A model generated the notes under the pieces. It was given only the letters and a program-made list of their open reading frames with translations, made no database searches and was not told the origin of the DNA. Made by a program: the position numbers and the translations under genes. From DATGZX01 sp035296965 (GTDB taxonomy: Bacteria > Planctomycetota > Planctomycetia > Gemmatales > Gemmataceae), in assembly GCA_035296965.1 (NCBI GenBank), contig DATGZX010000070.1:1-28519 (forward strand): a stretch of DNA of 28,519 nt, given 5' to 3'. Shown here one piece after another: positions 7,198 to 14,778 of the stretch (the first letter of the stretch is position 1; each line of letters opens with the position of its first letter).

Positions 7198-8343
7198 CTA
7201 CCTCCTTGACGTGCGCACCTGCAGAAACTCGCGAATCAGTTCCTCGATGTTGGCGTCTTTCGTCATTCTTTTCTGGAGGGTGCGTGCATAATCGAGGAGG
7301 GCGCCGTCGGAGGGTTGCGGTGGGATCGGTATGTACTCGCAGGGAAGGCGGATCGGCTCGCCGTCGCCGACGCCCACTGCGATCGTGATCCGGTCGCGGC
7401 GGTGGTCGATGCTTAAGGCCGTCTCGCTCAGAAAGCGAAGCATGTAGCGGAGATCGTCGATCTTCCATTGGAGTTCCTGCTGACTCGGCTGAGCAGGGGC
7501 GGCTTTCTCCTTCGCGTTCGGGGGGACGGGCAGTTCGAGCTGCGTGAACTGGTTCAGAAACTCGCGCTTCCAGCGCGTCAGGCAGCGCTGTGACCCGATC
7601 ATGGTGAAACTGATACGGCCCGGTTCCACGCGCAGCCATTGGTAATGATTCTCGGCAGCATTCTGCACGCGCAGCAACGAGGTCACATCCCAGTCGTCGC
7701 CACGCTTCTTCTCATCGGCCAGCCGCGGCTTAATGTCCTTGAGGAATTCCTCGGAGAGGCGGTCGTTGATGTGTCGCACAAGCTTGCCCAGGCCGTGAAT
7801 CGCGAGCGTCTGCGATCCGCACAGTTTTCCTTGCTTGTTGACGAAAAGAGAGGCCGAGGGAATGGCAACGTGATCGCGCAGGAACGCTCGCCATTTCTCC
7901 TCGGGGTCGTCCAAAACGGGCATTTTCGCAAATTCCGGAGGTTCTTGCAAAAACTGCAAGAACAAGGGGTTTATAAGATAGAACCCTTGCTTGTCCTTGA
8001 ACAAGGTTCGCAGGATAGCCTGATCCTTCTGCCACTCTTCCTTGTCGGCCTTGTTCGCGTTCGCGTGGAAGCCCTCGTTTTGCGCGTGGAAGCCCTCGTA
8101 TAGGAGAAGCACGCGCGCGCTATCATTCTTCGGGTCCACGACGATGACGGCCGTCTGCTTCTCGAAGTCGATGCAGCCTGTGCAGGCGCAGGCTAGCAGG
8201 GCCAAGGGCAAGAATAGGGATGAGGGATTAGGGGCTAGGGGCCAGCGTAGACGTGAGGGACTAGGGGCCAGGGGCGAGGGGCTTGAACAGATGTGAGATG
8301 CGCAAGCGAGGCTTGGCGGAACGCTGGTCTTTTCAGCACTCAT
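7198..8343 (-). CDS. Putative lipoprotein of unknown function
   Basis: This is a 381-aa protein. The ATG at 8343 is preceded by GGGAGGGAGT, a strong ribosome site. A lipobox LLAC ends at Cys52, after a hydrophobic SLFLPLALL, so it is probably membrane-anchored. The 50-residue leader is unusually long because repeat D copy 2 is inserted in it in frame, giving Pro/Ser-rich SPLAPSPS and WPLAPNPS. The mature part is hydrophilic and unrecognised: an N-terminal region with a short tandem duplication (EGFHAQNEGFHA), a charged middle, a linker rich in Pro/Ala/Gln near residue 285, and a C-terminal helical end. It lies upstream of, and on the same strand as, the hydrolase, but 270 bp and a repeat pair separate them. 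Planctomycete-specific hypothetical is the safest label. Confidence 0.6.
   Translation of the reverse strand: MSAEKTSVPPSLACASHICSSPSPLAPSPSRLRWPLAPNPSSLFLPLALLACACTGCIDFEKQTAVIVVDPKNDSARVLLLYEGFHAQNEGFHANANKADKEEWQKDQAILRTLFKDKQGFYLINPLFLQFLQEPPEFAKMPVLDDPEEKWRAFLRDHVAIPSASLFVNKQGKLCGSQTLAIHGLGKLVRHINDRLSEEFLKDIKPRLADEKKRGDDWDVTSLLRVQNAAENHYQWLRVEPGRISFTMIGSQRCLTRWKREFLNQFTQLELPVPPNAKEKAAPAQPSQQELQWKIDDLRYMLRFLSETALSIDHRRDRITIAVGVGDGEPIRLPCEYIPIPPQPSDGALLDYARTLQKRMTKDANIEELIREFLQVRTSRR
8211..8306. repeat. Repeat family D, copy 2, inside the lipoprotein signal region
   Basis: The sequence contains GGGATGAGGGATTAGGGGCT, then a second GAGGGACTAGGGGCCAGGGG, and ends with GAGATGCGCAAGCGAGG, the same order as in copies 3 and 5. 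It is read in frame as codons 14-46 of the lipoprotein gene on the minus strand. Confidence 0.7.
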
Positions 8344-8426
8344 CGCTACTCCCTCCCATGCTTTGGCTTGTCCTTCCTTTCTCTATGATCCTCGTGCTTC
8401 GAAAATATTCCCAGCCAGCGAGCTTA

Positions 8427-8537
8427 GGGATGAGGGAATAGGGGCCAGGGAAATGGGGAAGCAGCGAGCGGATCATCGCTTGCGCATCTCACCTCTCCTC
8501 GTGTCGCTCGCCCCTGGCCCCTATTCCCTCGCCCCTA
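8427..8537. repeat. Repeat family D, copy 3 (full hairpin)
   Basis: The left arm is GGGATGAGGGAATAGGGGCC and the right arm is GCCCCTGGCCCCTATTCCCT. They pair over about 25 bp around a middle containing ATCGCTTGCGCATCTCACCT. It lies just beyond the stop of the transglutaminase-like gene, whose TAG (8535-8537) is in the repeat edge, and upstream of the lipoprotein start at 8343. Confidence 0.8.
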
Positions 8538-10004
8538 CTTGGCTTCGAGAAGCCGCAGCGACAACTTGCCGAACGATTCGAAGAAGTTGGCCGACTGCTC
8601 GCCGGTGATGCTGCCGTAGCTGATGTGCGTGGGTTTCAGGTCAGTTTCGCCGCTGGTGGCGTCGATGGGCACCCATTGGCCGTCAAGCACCACTTCGTTC
8701 CAGGCGTGGAAGCCGAACGCCTTTTCGTCGTCTCCCATGTAGACGAGGCCGCCCAGCTCGCGCGCGGGAATTCCTGCCGCCCGCGCCAGGGCCGTGAACA
8801 ACGCGGCGTAGTTGCTGCAATCCCCCTTGCGCACCTTGAGCAGATCGAGCACGGTGAGCGGCCGGGCGCTGTAACTCGGCGTGATGTAGTTGTGGACGAA
8901 GGCGACCAGGCGCTCGACCTTCGCTCGCGGCGTGGCGGCGTCGCCCACCGCTTGCTGCGCCAGGGCGCGGATCTTGGGATTGCTGATGGGATAATCGGGC
9001 GTCTCGCTCTGGGCGTCTTCCAGCTCGCGGGGCGTCGGCCGAGTGGGTGTGCCGTAGGCCTTGCCGAGCTTGATCGTGTAAGTGCCGGACGGGTTGCGCG
9101 TGACGCTCTGCCGCGGGCCCGATTTGATGCGCAGGTCATCCTTGCCGAGGGTCTCTACTACCAGACTCGTCAGGTGGTCGGATTTGCCAAGCTCCTTATT
9201 AAGCCTGACCTTGCCCAGCTCGAATAGATCGGCGCTGAATTCCGTGTTCTTCGCCAGTTTTTCCGGCTCCACGCGGAACTCGAGGTTACGGACCACCTCG
9301 GAGAGGACCTGGTCGGCCGACTCATCGTAGCGCTCGACGCTCTTGATGCATTCGTCGGGGCGCGTGACCTCCAGCTCGTGGTAGGTAACCGTGACGCCTT
9401 GCGTTTTGGTGCGCTTGGTCGCGGTCAGCTTGTGCACTTCCGGATGAATCTTGAGGTCGTCGAGGCTGAAATTGCGGATGGTCACGCTTTCGCCCAGCTT
9501 GGGCCCCCGGCGAATCCACACCGGCACGCAGGCCAGGTCCGCAAGGGTATAATCGAGCGCGCCGACGCGCTTACGTGTCTTTTCTCCGCCTGCTTCGATC
9601 AGGGCCTCGAACACCTGACCGTTCCGGCTCAGGGTAATCTCCTTGGCGGTCTGGCCGTCCGATTCGCGGGAGCGCGCGCTGCGCAGGGCATAAGGCGGCT
9701 GGGCGGCGAACTCGAAAGTCTCGAGCTGCCGCATTTCCGTCTTGCGTCCCAGCACCAGAAGTTTGAAGCTGAACTCCTCCGTGTTGACGTAGACGGCCTC
9801 GGGGCCGCGCTCAACGCGGGCGCAGGCGTTTTTGGCCCAACCGACCTTCTTCCCGAGGAAGTAGACCCCGTAGAAGTCCGTGCGCAGCAGACGCTGCACA
9901 TCTTTTTCGCTGACTGGCAGCCGGGCTAGCTTCTCCTGGGCCCAACCGGCCAGCGGCACGAACAACAGGACCAATGTTAACCAAAGCCGAGCTTTATATT
10001 TCAT
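8535..10004 (-). CDS. Exported transglutaminase-like protein
   Basis: This is a 489-aa protein; TAGGAG lies 8 nt before the ATG at 10004. Residues 1-22 are a signal peptide (LTLVLLFVPLAGWAQ). The N-terminal 330 residues are a beta-rich region of unknown role with no motif that I can name. The C-terminal 130 residues are a transglutaminase-like (papain-fold) core with the full triad: Cys396 in RKGDCSNYAALF, His433 in GFHAWNEV and Asp448 in WVPIDAT. Bacterial members act as proteases, amidases or cross-linkers; the substrate is unknown. It probably works in the periplasm. The gene stands alone: repeat D follows its stop and repeats A and D precede its start. Confidence 0.8.
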   Translation of the reverse strand: MKYKARLWLTLVLLFVPLAGWAQEKLARLPVSEKDVQRLLRTDFYGVYFLGKKVGWAKNACARVERGPEAVYVNTEEFSFKLLVLGRKTEMRQLETFEFAAQPPYALRSARSRESDGQTAKEITLSRNGQVFEALIEAGGEKTRKRVGALDYTLADLACVPVWIRRGPKLGESVTIRNFSLDDLKIHPEVHKLTATKRTKTQGVTVTYHELEVTRPDECIKSVERYDESADQVLSEVVRNLEFRVEPEKLAKNTEFSADLFELGKVRLNKELGKSDHLTSLVVETLGKDDLRIKSGPRQSVTRNPSGTYTIKLGKAYGTPTRPTPRELEDAQSETPDYPISNPKIRALAQQAVGDAATPRAKVERLVAFVHNYITPSYSARPLTVLDLLKVRKGDCSNYAALFTALARAAGIPARELGGLVYMGDDEKAFGFHAWNEVVLDGQWVPIDATSGETDLKPTHISYGSITGEQSANFFESFGKLSLRLLEAK

Positions 10005-10106
10005 TAACCAACTCCTAGCAGTCTGTATTTTCGCTGCGGCGAGAGAACGCTGCGAGCTCTGTTAAGTTGTCGCAAGCATCGGGCACGCCGGTCAAGGTCT
10101 GTTTGT

Positions 10107-10340
10107 GATGAGGGGTAAGGGAGTGGGGGCGAGAAGCCAACGACATGGGGATGTCATTCTCGTTCCCAAATCGTTTAACCGCGAGCCAGCGGCGAGCGCG
10201 TGTACAGAAGGGAACCAGCGTCTTGTCTGTACACGCGCTCGCCGCTGGCTCGCGGTTAAACGAAAAATGGCTGGCGAACTATGCCGGCGCATCTGCCATC
10301 TCCTCAAGTCCCTGGCCCCTATTCCCTCGCCCCTCATTTA
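10107..10340. repeat. Repeat family D, copy 4, split by a repeat A copy
   Basis: The left arm at 10107-10135 (GATGAGGGGTAAGGGAGTGG) and the right arm at 10296-10339 (CTGGCCCCTATTCCCTCGCC) are the two sides of a family D hairpin. The 91-bp repeat A copy at 10172-10262 occupies the middle. The composite fills most of the gap between the divergent transglutaminase-like (10004) and sigma-adaptor (10402) genes. Confidence 0.65.
10172..10262. repeat. Repeat family A, copy 2: 91-bp perfect palindromic element
   Basis: Arms 10172-10206 and 10228-10262 are perfect 35-bp reverse complements around a 21-nt loop (GAAGGGAACCAGCGTCTTG and two more bases). The copy differs from copy 1 by only a few bases, all in the loop or next to it. 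Perfect pairing suggests recent mobility or strong selection on the arms. Confidence 0.92.
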
Positions 10341-10401
10341 GGGATACAGATCCGCGCTCGTCCCCTCTATATCTATAGGGAGACAAATAAGGGATTGATC
10401 G

Positions 10402-12387
10402 ATGGCCGACCTCAAGCTCACCTGGATTCTCAGCAGGATCCGGCGCACGGCGGTCCAGGGCGAAGCCGGCATCAGTGACGGCGCGCTGCTGGAGCGCTTT
10501 GCCGCGACCGGCGACCAGGCTGCGTTCGAGCTGCTTGTCTGGCGGCATCAACGGCTGGTGTTCGGCGTCTGCCGGCGCGTGTTGCATGATTTCCACGACG
10601 CCGAGGATGCCCTGCAAGCCACCTTCCTGATCCTCGCCCGCAAGAGCCGGAGCATCAGCAAGCATCAGGCACTCGCCGGCTGGCTTTACCGAGTCGCGTA
10701 TCGCGTGGCGTTGTCGGCCCGGCCGACGCGCGAGCGCGGAGAAGCGCAGCCGCTGGAGGCCGTGGAAGAAGTCGCCGCTCCTCCCAGCCACGATGCCGGC
10801 GTGGAGCAGCAAGAGGTGCGCGCCTTCGTGGACGAAGAAGTGAGCCGGCTACCCGAGAAGCTGCGCACCGCCACGGTGCTCTGCTACCTCGAAGGGAAGA
10901 CGGTTGACGAAACCGCCCGCCAGCTTGGCTGCCCGCGCGGCACCGTGGCGAGCCGGCTGGCGCGGGCGCGCGAGCGCCTGCGCGTGCGCTTGACGCAGCG
11001 GGGCCTGGTGCTGGGCGGCGGTGCCATCGCGGCCGCCGTTACCGAGGCCGGCTCGTTCGCGAGGGCTTCCGACAGCCTGGTCTCTCAGATCGTGCGCGCC
11101 GTGGGCCTGGCCGGCCAGGGTCAAGCGCCGGCCGCAGTTTCCGCCCGAGTCTCGAAGTTGACCGAGGAGGTCTTGAGGATCATGTTCATGCAGAAAATCA
11201 CGAAAGTGGCCGTGGTCTTGATTGCCTTCGCCGGCACATTTCTCCTGGGAGGCGGCGTGGCGCTGCGCATCTATGCCGGCGGCGCGGAGCAGCCCGCGGC
11301 CTTGGCCGTGGCCGACGATCCACCGCAAGCTCAGCCTGCCAAGGACCAGGTGAAGGAGCCTGCGCCGGGACCATTGCCGGTCATCGTCCAGAAACCGGTC
11401 TGGCGTGAGTTCACGCCATTTCAGGACTTCACGGGTAGATTAGGCCAGCTTTCGCGTGTGGATGTCCGCTCGCCGATCGCGGGGTTTATCGGAGTGACCG
11501 TCCAAGCGAACACCAACGTCCGAAAAGGCGATCCACTATTTGAAGTTGTAGCTGCAAAGCCTTGGCTTGCCGCACAACAAGCCTTGACCAGCCAAAGCCA
11601 GGCGGAGCGCCAACACCAACAAGCCAAGCGCACGTGGCTCGATGCGCAAAAGGAATTCGAAGCAGGTCAGATCAGCACAGAAATCTTGGCCGCGGCCTCC
11701 AAGGAATACGAGAGTACTGGGGCGGCGGAAAAGAAGGCTCGGGAGGCGGCCGAGCAAGCCGGACGAGCCTTGTCGCGTATCAAGGTCCCTTCACCCACGG
11801 ACGGCCGAGTACCCTACACAAGTGGGAACCAGTTCGTCAAACTGACGGGGACAGAAGCGCCGGTTATTGTTCAGATAGCATCGCGCGACGCGATCACCTT
11901 CAGGTTTGACATGGACGAGCGCTCTTACCTGCAATATCGCCGGCTTCTCGCCAAGGGCGAAGTGCAGGGCGTCGGCAGCACAGTCAAGACCCAGCTTGCG
12001 GACGAAGAAGGATTCCCAGGCAAGGCTGTCATCACTGGCTACGACTCACAGGCCAATGCCTCCACGGGCACGATCGGCGTTCTTTGCTCTCTGCCGGACC
12101 CAGAGCACATCCTCTTACCCGGCATGTTCGTGCGTGTGCGCATGCCGGTGGGCAAGACGTCCAGGGTGCTGGAGATTCCGCAAGAGTGCATCCAGAGCGA
12201 CCTAGGGAGTTACTTTGTGTGGGTGGTTGGCGATAAGAACATTGTGGAGCGGCGCAACGTCAAGACGGGCGGCTTGGACGGCGATATGGTCGTGATCAAG
12301 GAAGGCTTGCGCCTCGAGGACCGCGTCATCGTCCGCCCGCTGAGACCACTGCACGCGGGCGAGCAAGTCCGCCCGCAAAGCAAATGA
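10402..12387 (+). CDS. ECF sigma factor fused to a transmembrane segment and RND-type periplasmic adaptor
   Basis: This is one 661-aa frame with three parts. Residues 29-105 are sigma region 2 (ERFAATGDQAAFELLVWRHQ, DAEDALQATFLILAR). Residues 140-200 are region 4 (LPEKLRTATVLCYLEGKTVD, GCPRGTVASRLARARERL). A linker leads to one membrane helix at about 267-291 (KVAVVLIAFAGTFLLGGGVA). The rest is a HlyD/membrane-fusion protein: the lipoyl half VDVRSPIAGFIG (353-364), a coiled-coil hairpin of about 385-455 rich in Gln/Ala/Lys, the second lipoyl half IKVPSPTDGRVPY (460-472), then barrel and membrane-proximal regions. The sigma part would lie in the cytoplasm and the adaptor outside. Planctomycete ECF factors with extracytoplasmic tails are known; an adaptor as tail suggests sensing of, or control by, an efflux complex. 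No pump gene follows within the window. A weak AAGGGA precedes the start. Confidence 0.85.
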   Translation: MADLKLTWILSRIRRTAVQGEAGISDGALLERFAATGDQAAFELLVWRHQRLVFGVCRRVLHDFHDAEDALQATFLILARKSRSISKHQALAGWLYRVAYRVALSARPTRERGEAQPLEAVEEVAAPPSHDAGVEQQEVRAFVDEEVSRLPEKLRTATVLCYLEGKTVDETARQLGCPRGTVASRLARARERLRVRLTQRGLVLGGGAIAAAVTEAGSFARASDSLVSQIVRAVGLAGQGQAPAAVSARVSKLTEEVLRIMFMQKITKVAVVLIAFAGTFLLGGGVALRIYAGGAEQPAALAVADDPPQAQPAKDQVKEPAPGPLPVIVQKPVWREFTPFQDFTGRLGQLSRVDVRSPIAGFIGVTVQANTNVRKGDPLFEVVAAKPWLAAQQALTSQSQAERQHQQAKRTWLDAQKEFEAGQISTEILAAASKEYESTGAAEKKAREAAEQAGRALSRIKVPSPTDGRVPYTSGNQFVKLTGTEAPVIVQIASRDAITFRFDMDERSYLQYRRLLAKGEVQGVGSTVKTQLADEEGFPGKAVITGYDSQANASTGTIGVLCSLPDPEHILLPGMFVRVRMPVGKTSRVLEIPQECIQSDLGSYFVWVVGDKNIVERRNVKTGGLDGDMVVIKEGLRLEDRVIVRPLRPLHAGEQVRPQSK

Positions 12388-12391
12388 AATA

Positions 12392-12452
12392 CGAGATGAG
12401 GGATTAGGGGCGCGGGAGGAGGGACTTGAGGAGATGAGAGATGCGCAAGCGA
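12392..12452. repeat. Repeat family D, copy 5 (one arm only)
   Basis: The sequence GATGAGGGATTAGGGGCGCG continues to GAGATGCGCAAGCGATG, which matches the left half of the family. The C-rich partner arm is missing. It starts within 10 bp after the stop of the sigma-adaptor gene and runs into repeat E copy 1. Confidence 0.65.
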
Positions 12453-12461
12453 TGTTCCTCT

Positions 12462-12500
12462 CGCCGTGTGCCATGCCCACGGTACTCCGTGGGCATGCGA
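12462..12500 (+). repeat. Repeat family E, copy 1
   Basis: The core 12473-12496 is a palindrome with perfect 10-bp arms ATGCCCACGG/CCGTGGGCAT around TACT. The whole 39 bp recurs in reverse orientation at 14382-14420 with one mismatch. The two copies bracket the insertion sequence. Confidence 0.9.
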
Positions 12501-12544
12501 GGCACCTGGCGTTCAGTTGCGATACTTCCCCTGAGCATGAAGCA

Positions 12545-14262
12545 GCAGAGGGTGCAGTCTCTCCCATGCGCCAGTTTCCTGAGCTTTTGACGTTTTTGTC
12601 GAGCAGCTGCGCAAGGAGCAGGTCTTGAGAAATGGCGGAGCCTTTCCTTTAACAAGGGGTAGGAAATCACTCTTCCCCCAAGGAAAGGACGCCGCCATGT
12701 CGTACTCTACGTATTTCGTCGCCACGCTGGCAAGCATGATTTTCGGAACGGCTGTCGCGGACGACAAAGAGTCCAGCGTCTCCGCCCCGACGCTGGACGA
12801 GGCCCTCTCGGCAGCACGGCAACGCATCCAGGATTTGGTCGACGGCTTCCGCCGTGGCTCGGTCTCGCCGGTGGCCACGGCTCAGTTCGAGAAGGATCTG
12901 CAACAAGCTCTGCGGGAAGAAGGTCGCAGCGTCGTGGAGTGGACCTACAACCATCTGGAACCAGCCGACGTGAACGCCTTGCCGCCTGCGGTCCACTTCG
13001 AGGGCAGTTCGTATCGCCGCCTGGCCAAGAAGACGCGGCAAAAAGTGAGTACGTTATTTGGCACGATCTCCTTGCAGTGGCTCGGCTATCGCGCGGCAGC
13101 CGCCGAGGGGGAACCGGTGTTGTTCCCACTCTGTCGGACCCTGGGGGTGGTGCAGGGCACGACGCCGGCCTTACTCGAATGCGTGGCGCGCTATCAGGCA
13201 GAAAGCGGAGCCACGCAGCAGCGCACGCTGACACGCTTGCGGCAGGAGCATGGCGTGGCCATGGGCGTGAAACGGCTCCGACAAGTGATCGGCATCGTGG
13301 CGGAGGCCATGGCAGAACACCGCGCCGAGGCGCAGGCAGAACAGGTGCTGGCTTGGCTGAAACAGGCGGACGCGTCTTCTGGCCGCCATCGGCCCGTGCT
13401 CAGCGTGGGTCGCGATGGCATCACGCTGGGGGTGCGGATCAAGGGCTGCTCGATCTACGAGGTAGCGACGACCGGGACGCTCACTGTCCACGACCGACGT
13501 GGTCGCCGTCTGGGCACGGTGTACTTGGCCCAGACGCCGGAGCCGGGCCAGGGCACGATGAGCAGCCAACTGACCGAGTTGCTGCAAGAGGTATTGGGGC
13601 GCTGGCAGGGGCCGTTGCCGCGTTTGTGTTACGTCACGGATGCTGGGGACAGTGAAACAAGTTACTACAAGAAGGAACTCCGTCGGCTGCGGCATCCGCG
13701 CACGGGCCAGCGGCTGGAATGGTTCTGGGTGGTGGATTATTACCATGCATCGGAGCGCTTGTGGAAGATGGCGGAAGCCTTGTTCGGCGTAGGCAAGCAG
13801 TCCTGGGGCTGGGCGCGGAAGATGCAGAAGCTGTTGCTGAAACCGGGCGGCGTGGGGCGGCTGCTGCACTCGGCAGCGGCCTTGCGCGGTCGGCGCTCGT
13901 TGACCGGCAAGCGCTTGGCAGAGTTCAAGCGGGCCTACAAGTACCTGCAAACGCGACGTGAGCATGTGCGTTACGCGGAGTATCGGCGATTGGGCATGCC
14001 CATCGGCAGTGGCGTGACGGAAGCGGCCTGCAAGACCGTATACACGCAGCGCCTGAAATTGTCGGGGATGCGCTGGCATAAAAAGGGCGCGCAGAAGATT
14101 CTGCAACTGCGCGTGATCTTGCTGAGCGGCGTCTGGTCACAGGTCCATGAGAGGATCCTGAAGTCTTATAGTGAGGTCAAAGTCGGAACTCCCGATCAGC
14201 TGGTTAAGCCTACCGCACAGAAAGCCGCGTAAACCCGGCATGGGAGAGACGACACCCGCAGC
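12545..14262 (+). mobile_element. ISKra4-like insertion sequence with terminal inverted repeats
   Basis: The ends proposed here are 12545-12568 and 14239-14262. As reverse complements they match at 20 of 24 positions, with a perfect core GTCTCTCCCATG. The element is about 1.72 kb and holds one transposase gene, typical of a simple insertion sequence. A further TGAGCAT just outside each end, at slightly different spacing, may mean that the true ends lie about 15-20 bp further out. I see no certain target-site duplication. The element lies between two inverted copies of repeat E. Confidence 0.65.
12697..14232 (+). CDS. ISKra4-family-like transposase
   Basis: This is a 511-aa protein from the ATG at 12697, preceded by AAGGAAAGGA. 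The frame extends 24 codons upstream without a better ribosome site. Family-like features are VGRDGITLGVRIKG near residue 250 (first acidic residue), LCYVTDAGDSETSYY near 325 (second), VVDYYHASERLWKMAEALFG near 360, and the characteristic end IGSGVTEAACKTVYTQRLK followed by LSGMRWHKKGAQKILQLR. The G-M-R-W end and the 'D-YH--E-L' motif are what led to ISKra4; this is recognition, not a search. It appears intact and is bounded by the element's inverted repeats. The first 25 residues look oddly signal-like (TYFVATLASMIFGTAVADD), perhaps a fortuitous upstream start. Confidence 0.8.
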   Translation: MSYSTYFVATLASMIFGTAVADDKESSVSAPTLDEALSAARQRIQDLVDGFRRGSVSPVATAQFEKDLQQALREEGRSVVEWTYNHLEPADVNALPPAVHFEGSSYRRLAKKTRQKVSTLFGTISLQWLGYRAAAAEGEPVLFPLCRTLGVVQGTTPALLECVARYQAESGATQQRTLTRLRQEHGVAMGVKRLRQVIGIVAEAMAEHRAEAQAEQVLAWLKQADASSGRHRPVLSVGRDGITLGVRIKGCSIYEVATTGTLTVHDRRGRRLGTVYLAQTPEPGQGTMSSQLTELLQEVLGRWQGPLPRLCYVTDAGDSETSYYKKELRRLRHPRTGQRLEWFWVVDYYHASERLWKMAEALFGVGKQSWGWARKMQKLLLKPGGVGRLLHSAAALRGRRSLTGKRLAEFKRAYKYLQTRREHVRYAEYRRLGMPIGSGVTEAACKTVYTQRLKLSGMRWHKKGAQKILQLRVILLSGVWSQVHERILKSYSEVKVGTPDQLVKPTAQKAA

Positions 14263-14381
14263 AGATTGAAGATGCTCACAAAGATCCGGTTCGTCTCGGG
14301 CTCTGCGCAAAGGCGGAGGACTGGCACTGCTCCAATACTGTCCCTGCCTGGGGTTGTGAGTTCCTGATGCTTCACTGTCAA

Positions 14382-14420
14382 TCGCATGCCCGCGGAGTAC
14401 CGTGGGCATGGCACACGGCG
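14382..14420 (-). repeat. Repeat family E, copy 2 (inverted)
   Basis: This is the reverse complement of copy 1 with 38 of 39 positions identical. It forms the truncation point of the Uma2-like remnant, whose apparent GTG start at 14402 lies inside the palindrome. Confidence 0.88.
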
Positions 14421-14671
14421 CCGACCTGGCGCTAGAAGTCGTCAGCGAAGAGAAACCAGAACGAGATCTGGTAGAGAAGCGGGGCGATTATGCCGAGGCC
14501 CATGTTCCAGAATACTGGATCGTCAACCCGCAAACGGAAACCATCACCGTTCTCCGGCTAAGTGGGGATGCCTATGAGGAAGCCGGCATCTACCGGCGCG
14601 GCCAAATGGCGTCAGCGGCATTGTTGGCGGACTTTTCCGTCGCCGTCGCTGCGGTTTTCGATGCGGATTGA
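14402..14671 (+). pseudogene. Uma2-family nuclease remnant, 5' half missing
   Basis: The 89-aa frame begins in repeat E and then reads as the C-terminal half of a Uma2 (DUF820) protein: ADLALEVVSEE, then ERDLVEKRGDYAEAHVPEYW, IVNPQTETITVLRL and a final LLADFSVAVAAVF. The E-V and K-R residues match the PD-(D/E)xK-like core. Uma2 proteins are about 180-200 aa, so roughly 100 N-terminal residues are gone, and they are not found left of the insertion sequence. Uma2 genes are abundant in planctomycetes and cyanobacteria and of unclear role. The fragment is probably not functional. Confidence 0.8.
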
Positions 14672-14702
14672 AGGAAAGGACTGACGATGTCCGTGCGCTG
14701 CC

Positions 14703-14739
14703 TGCCATGCCCGGGGTGCTCCGTGGGCATTCGAGCCAC
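14703..14739 (+). repeat. Repeat family E, copy 3 (diverged)
   Basis: It matches copy 1 at 32 of 37 positions in the same orientation, with palindrome arms ATGCCC and GGGCAT still paired and changes in the stem middle. It lies between the Uma2 remnant and the 3' end of the next gene. Confidence 0.75.
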
Positions 14740-14778
14740 CCGGGGCCATGCGGGCAGAATGTTCTCACCTCTCTCTCG

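Noticed and set aside
8625..9227. Plus-strand frame opposite the transglutaminase-like gene
   Set aside because: Shadow of a gene with a full catalytic triad on the other strand.
13171..14106. Minus-strand frame of 311 codons opposite the transposase
   Set aside because: The plus strand carries clear transposase motifs and inverted repeats; the antisense frame has none.
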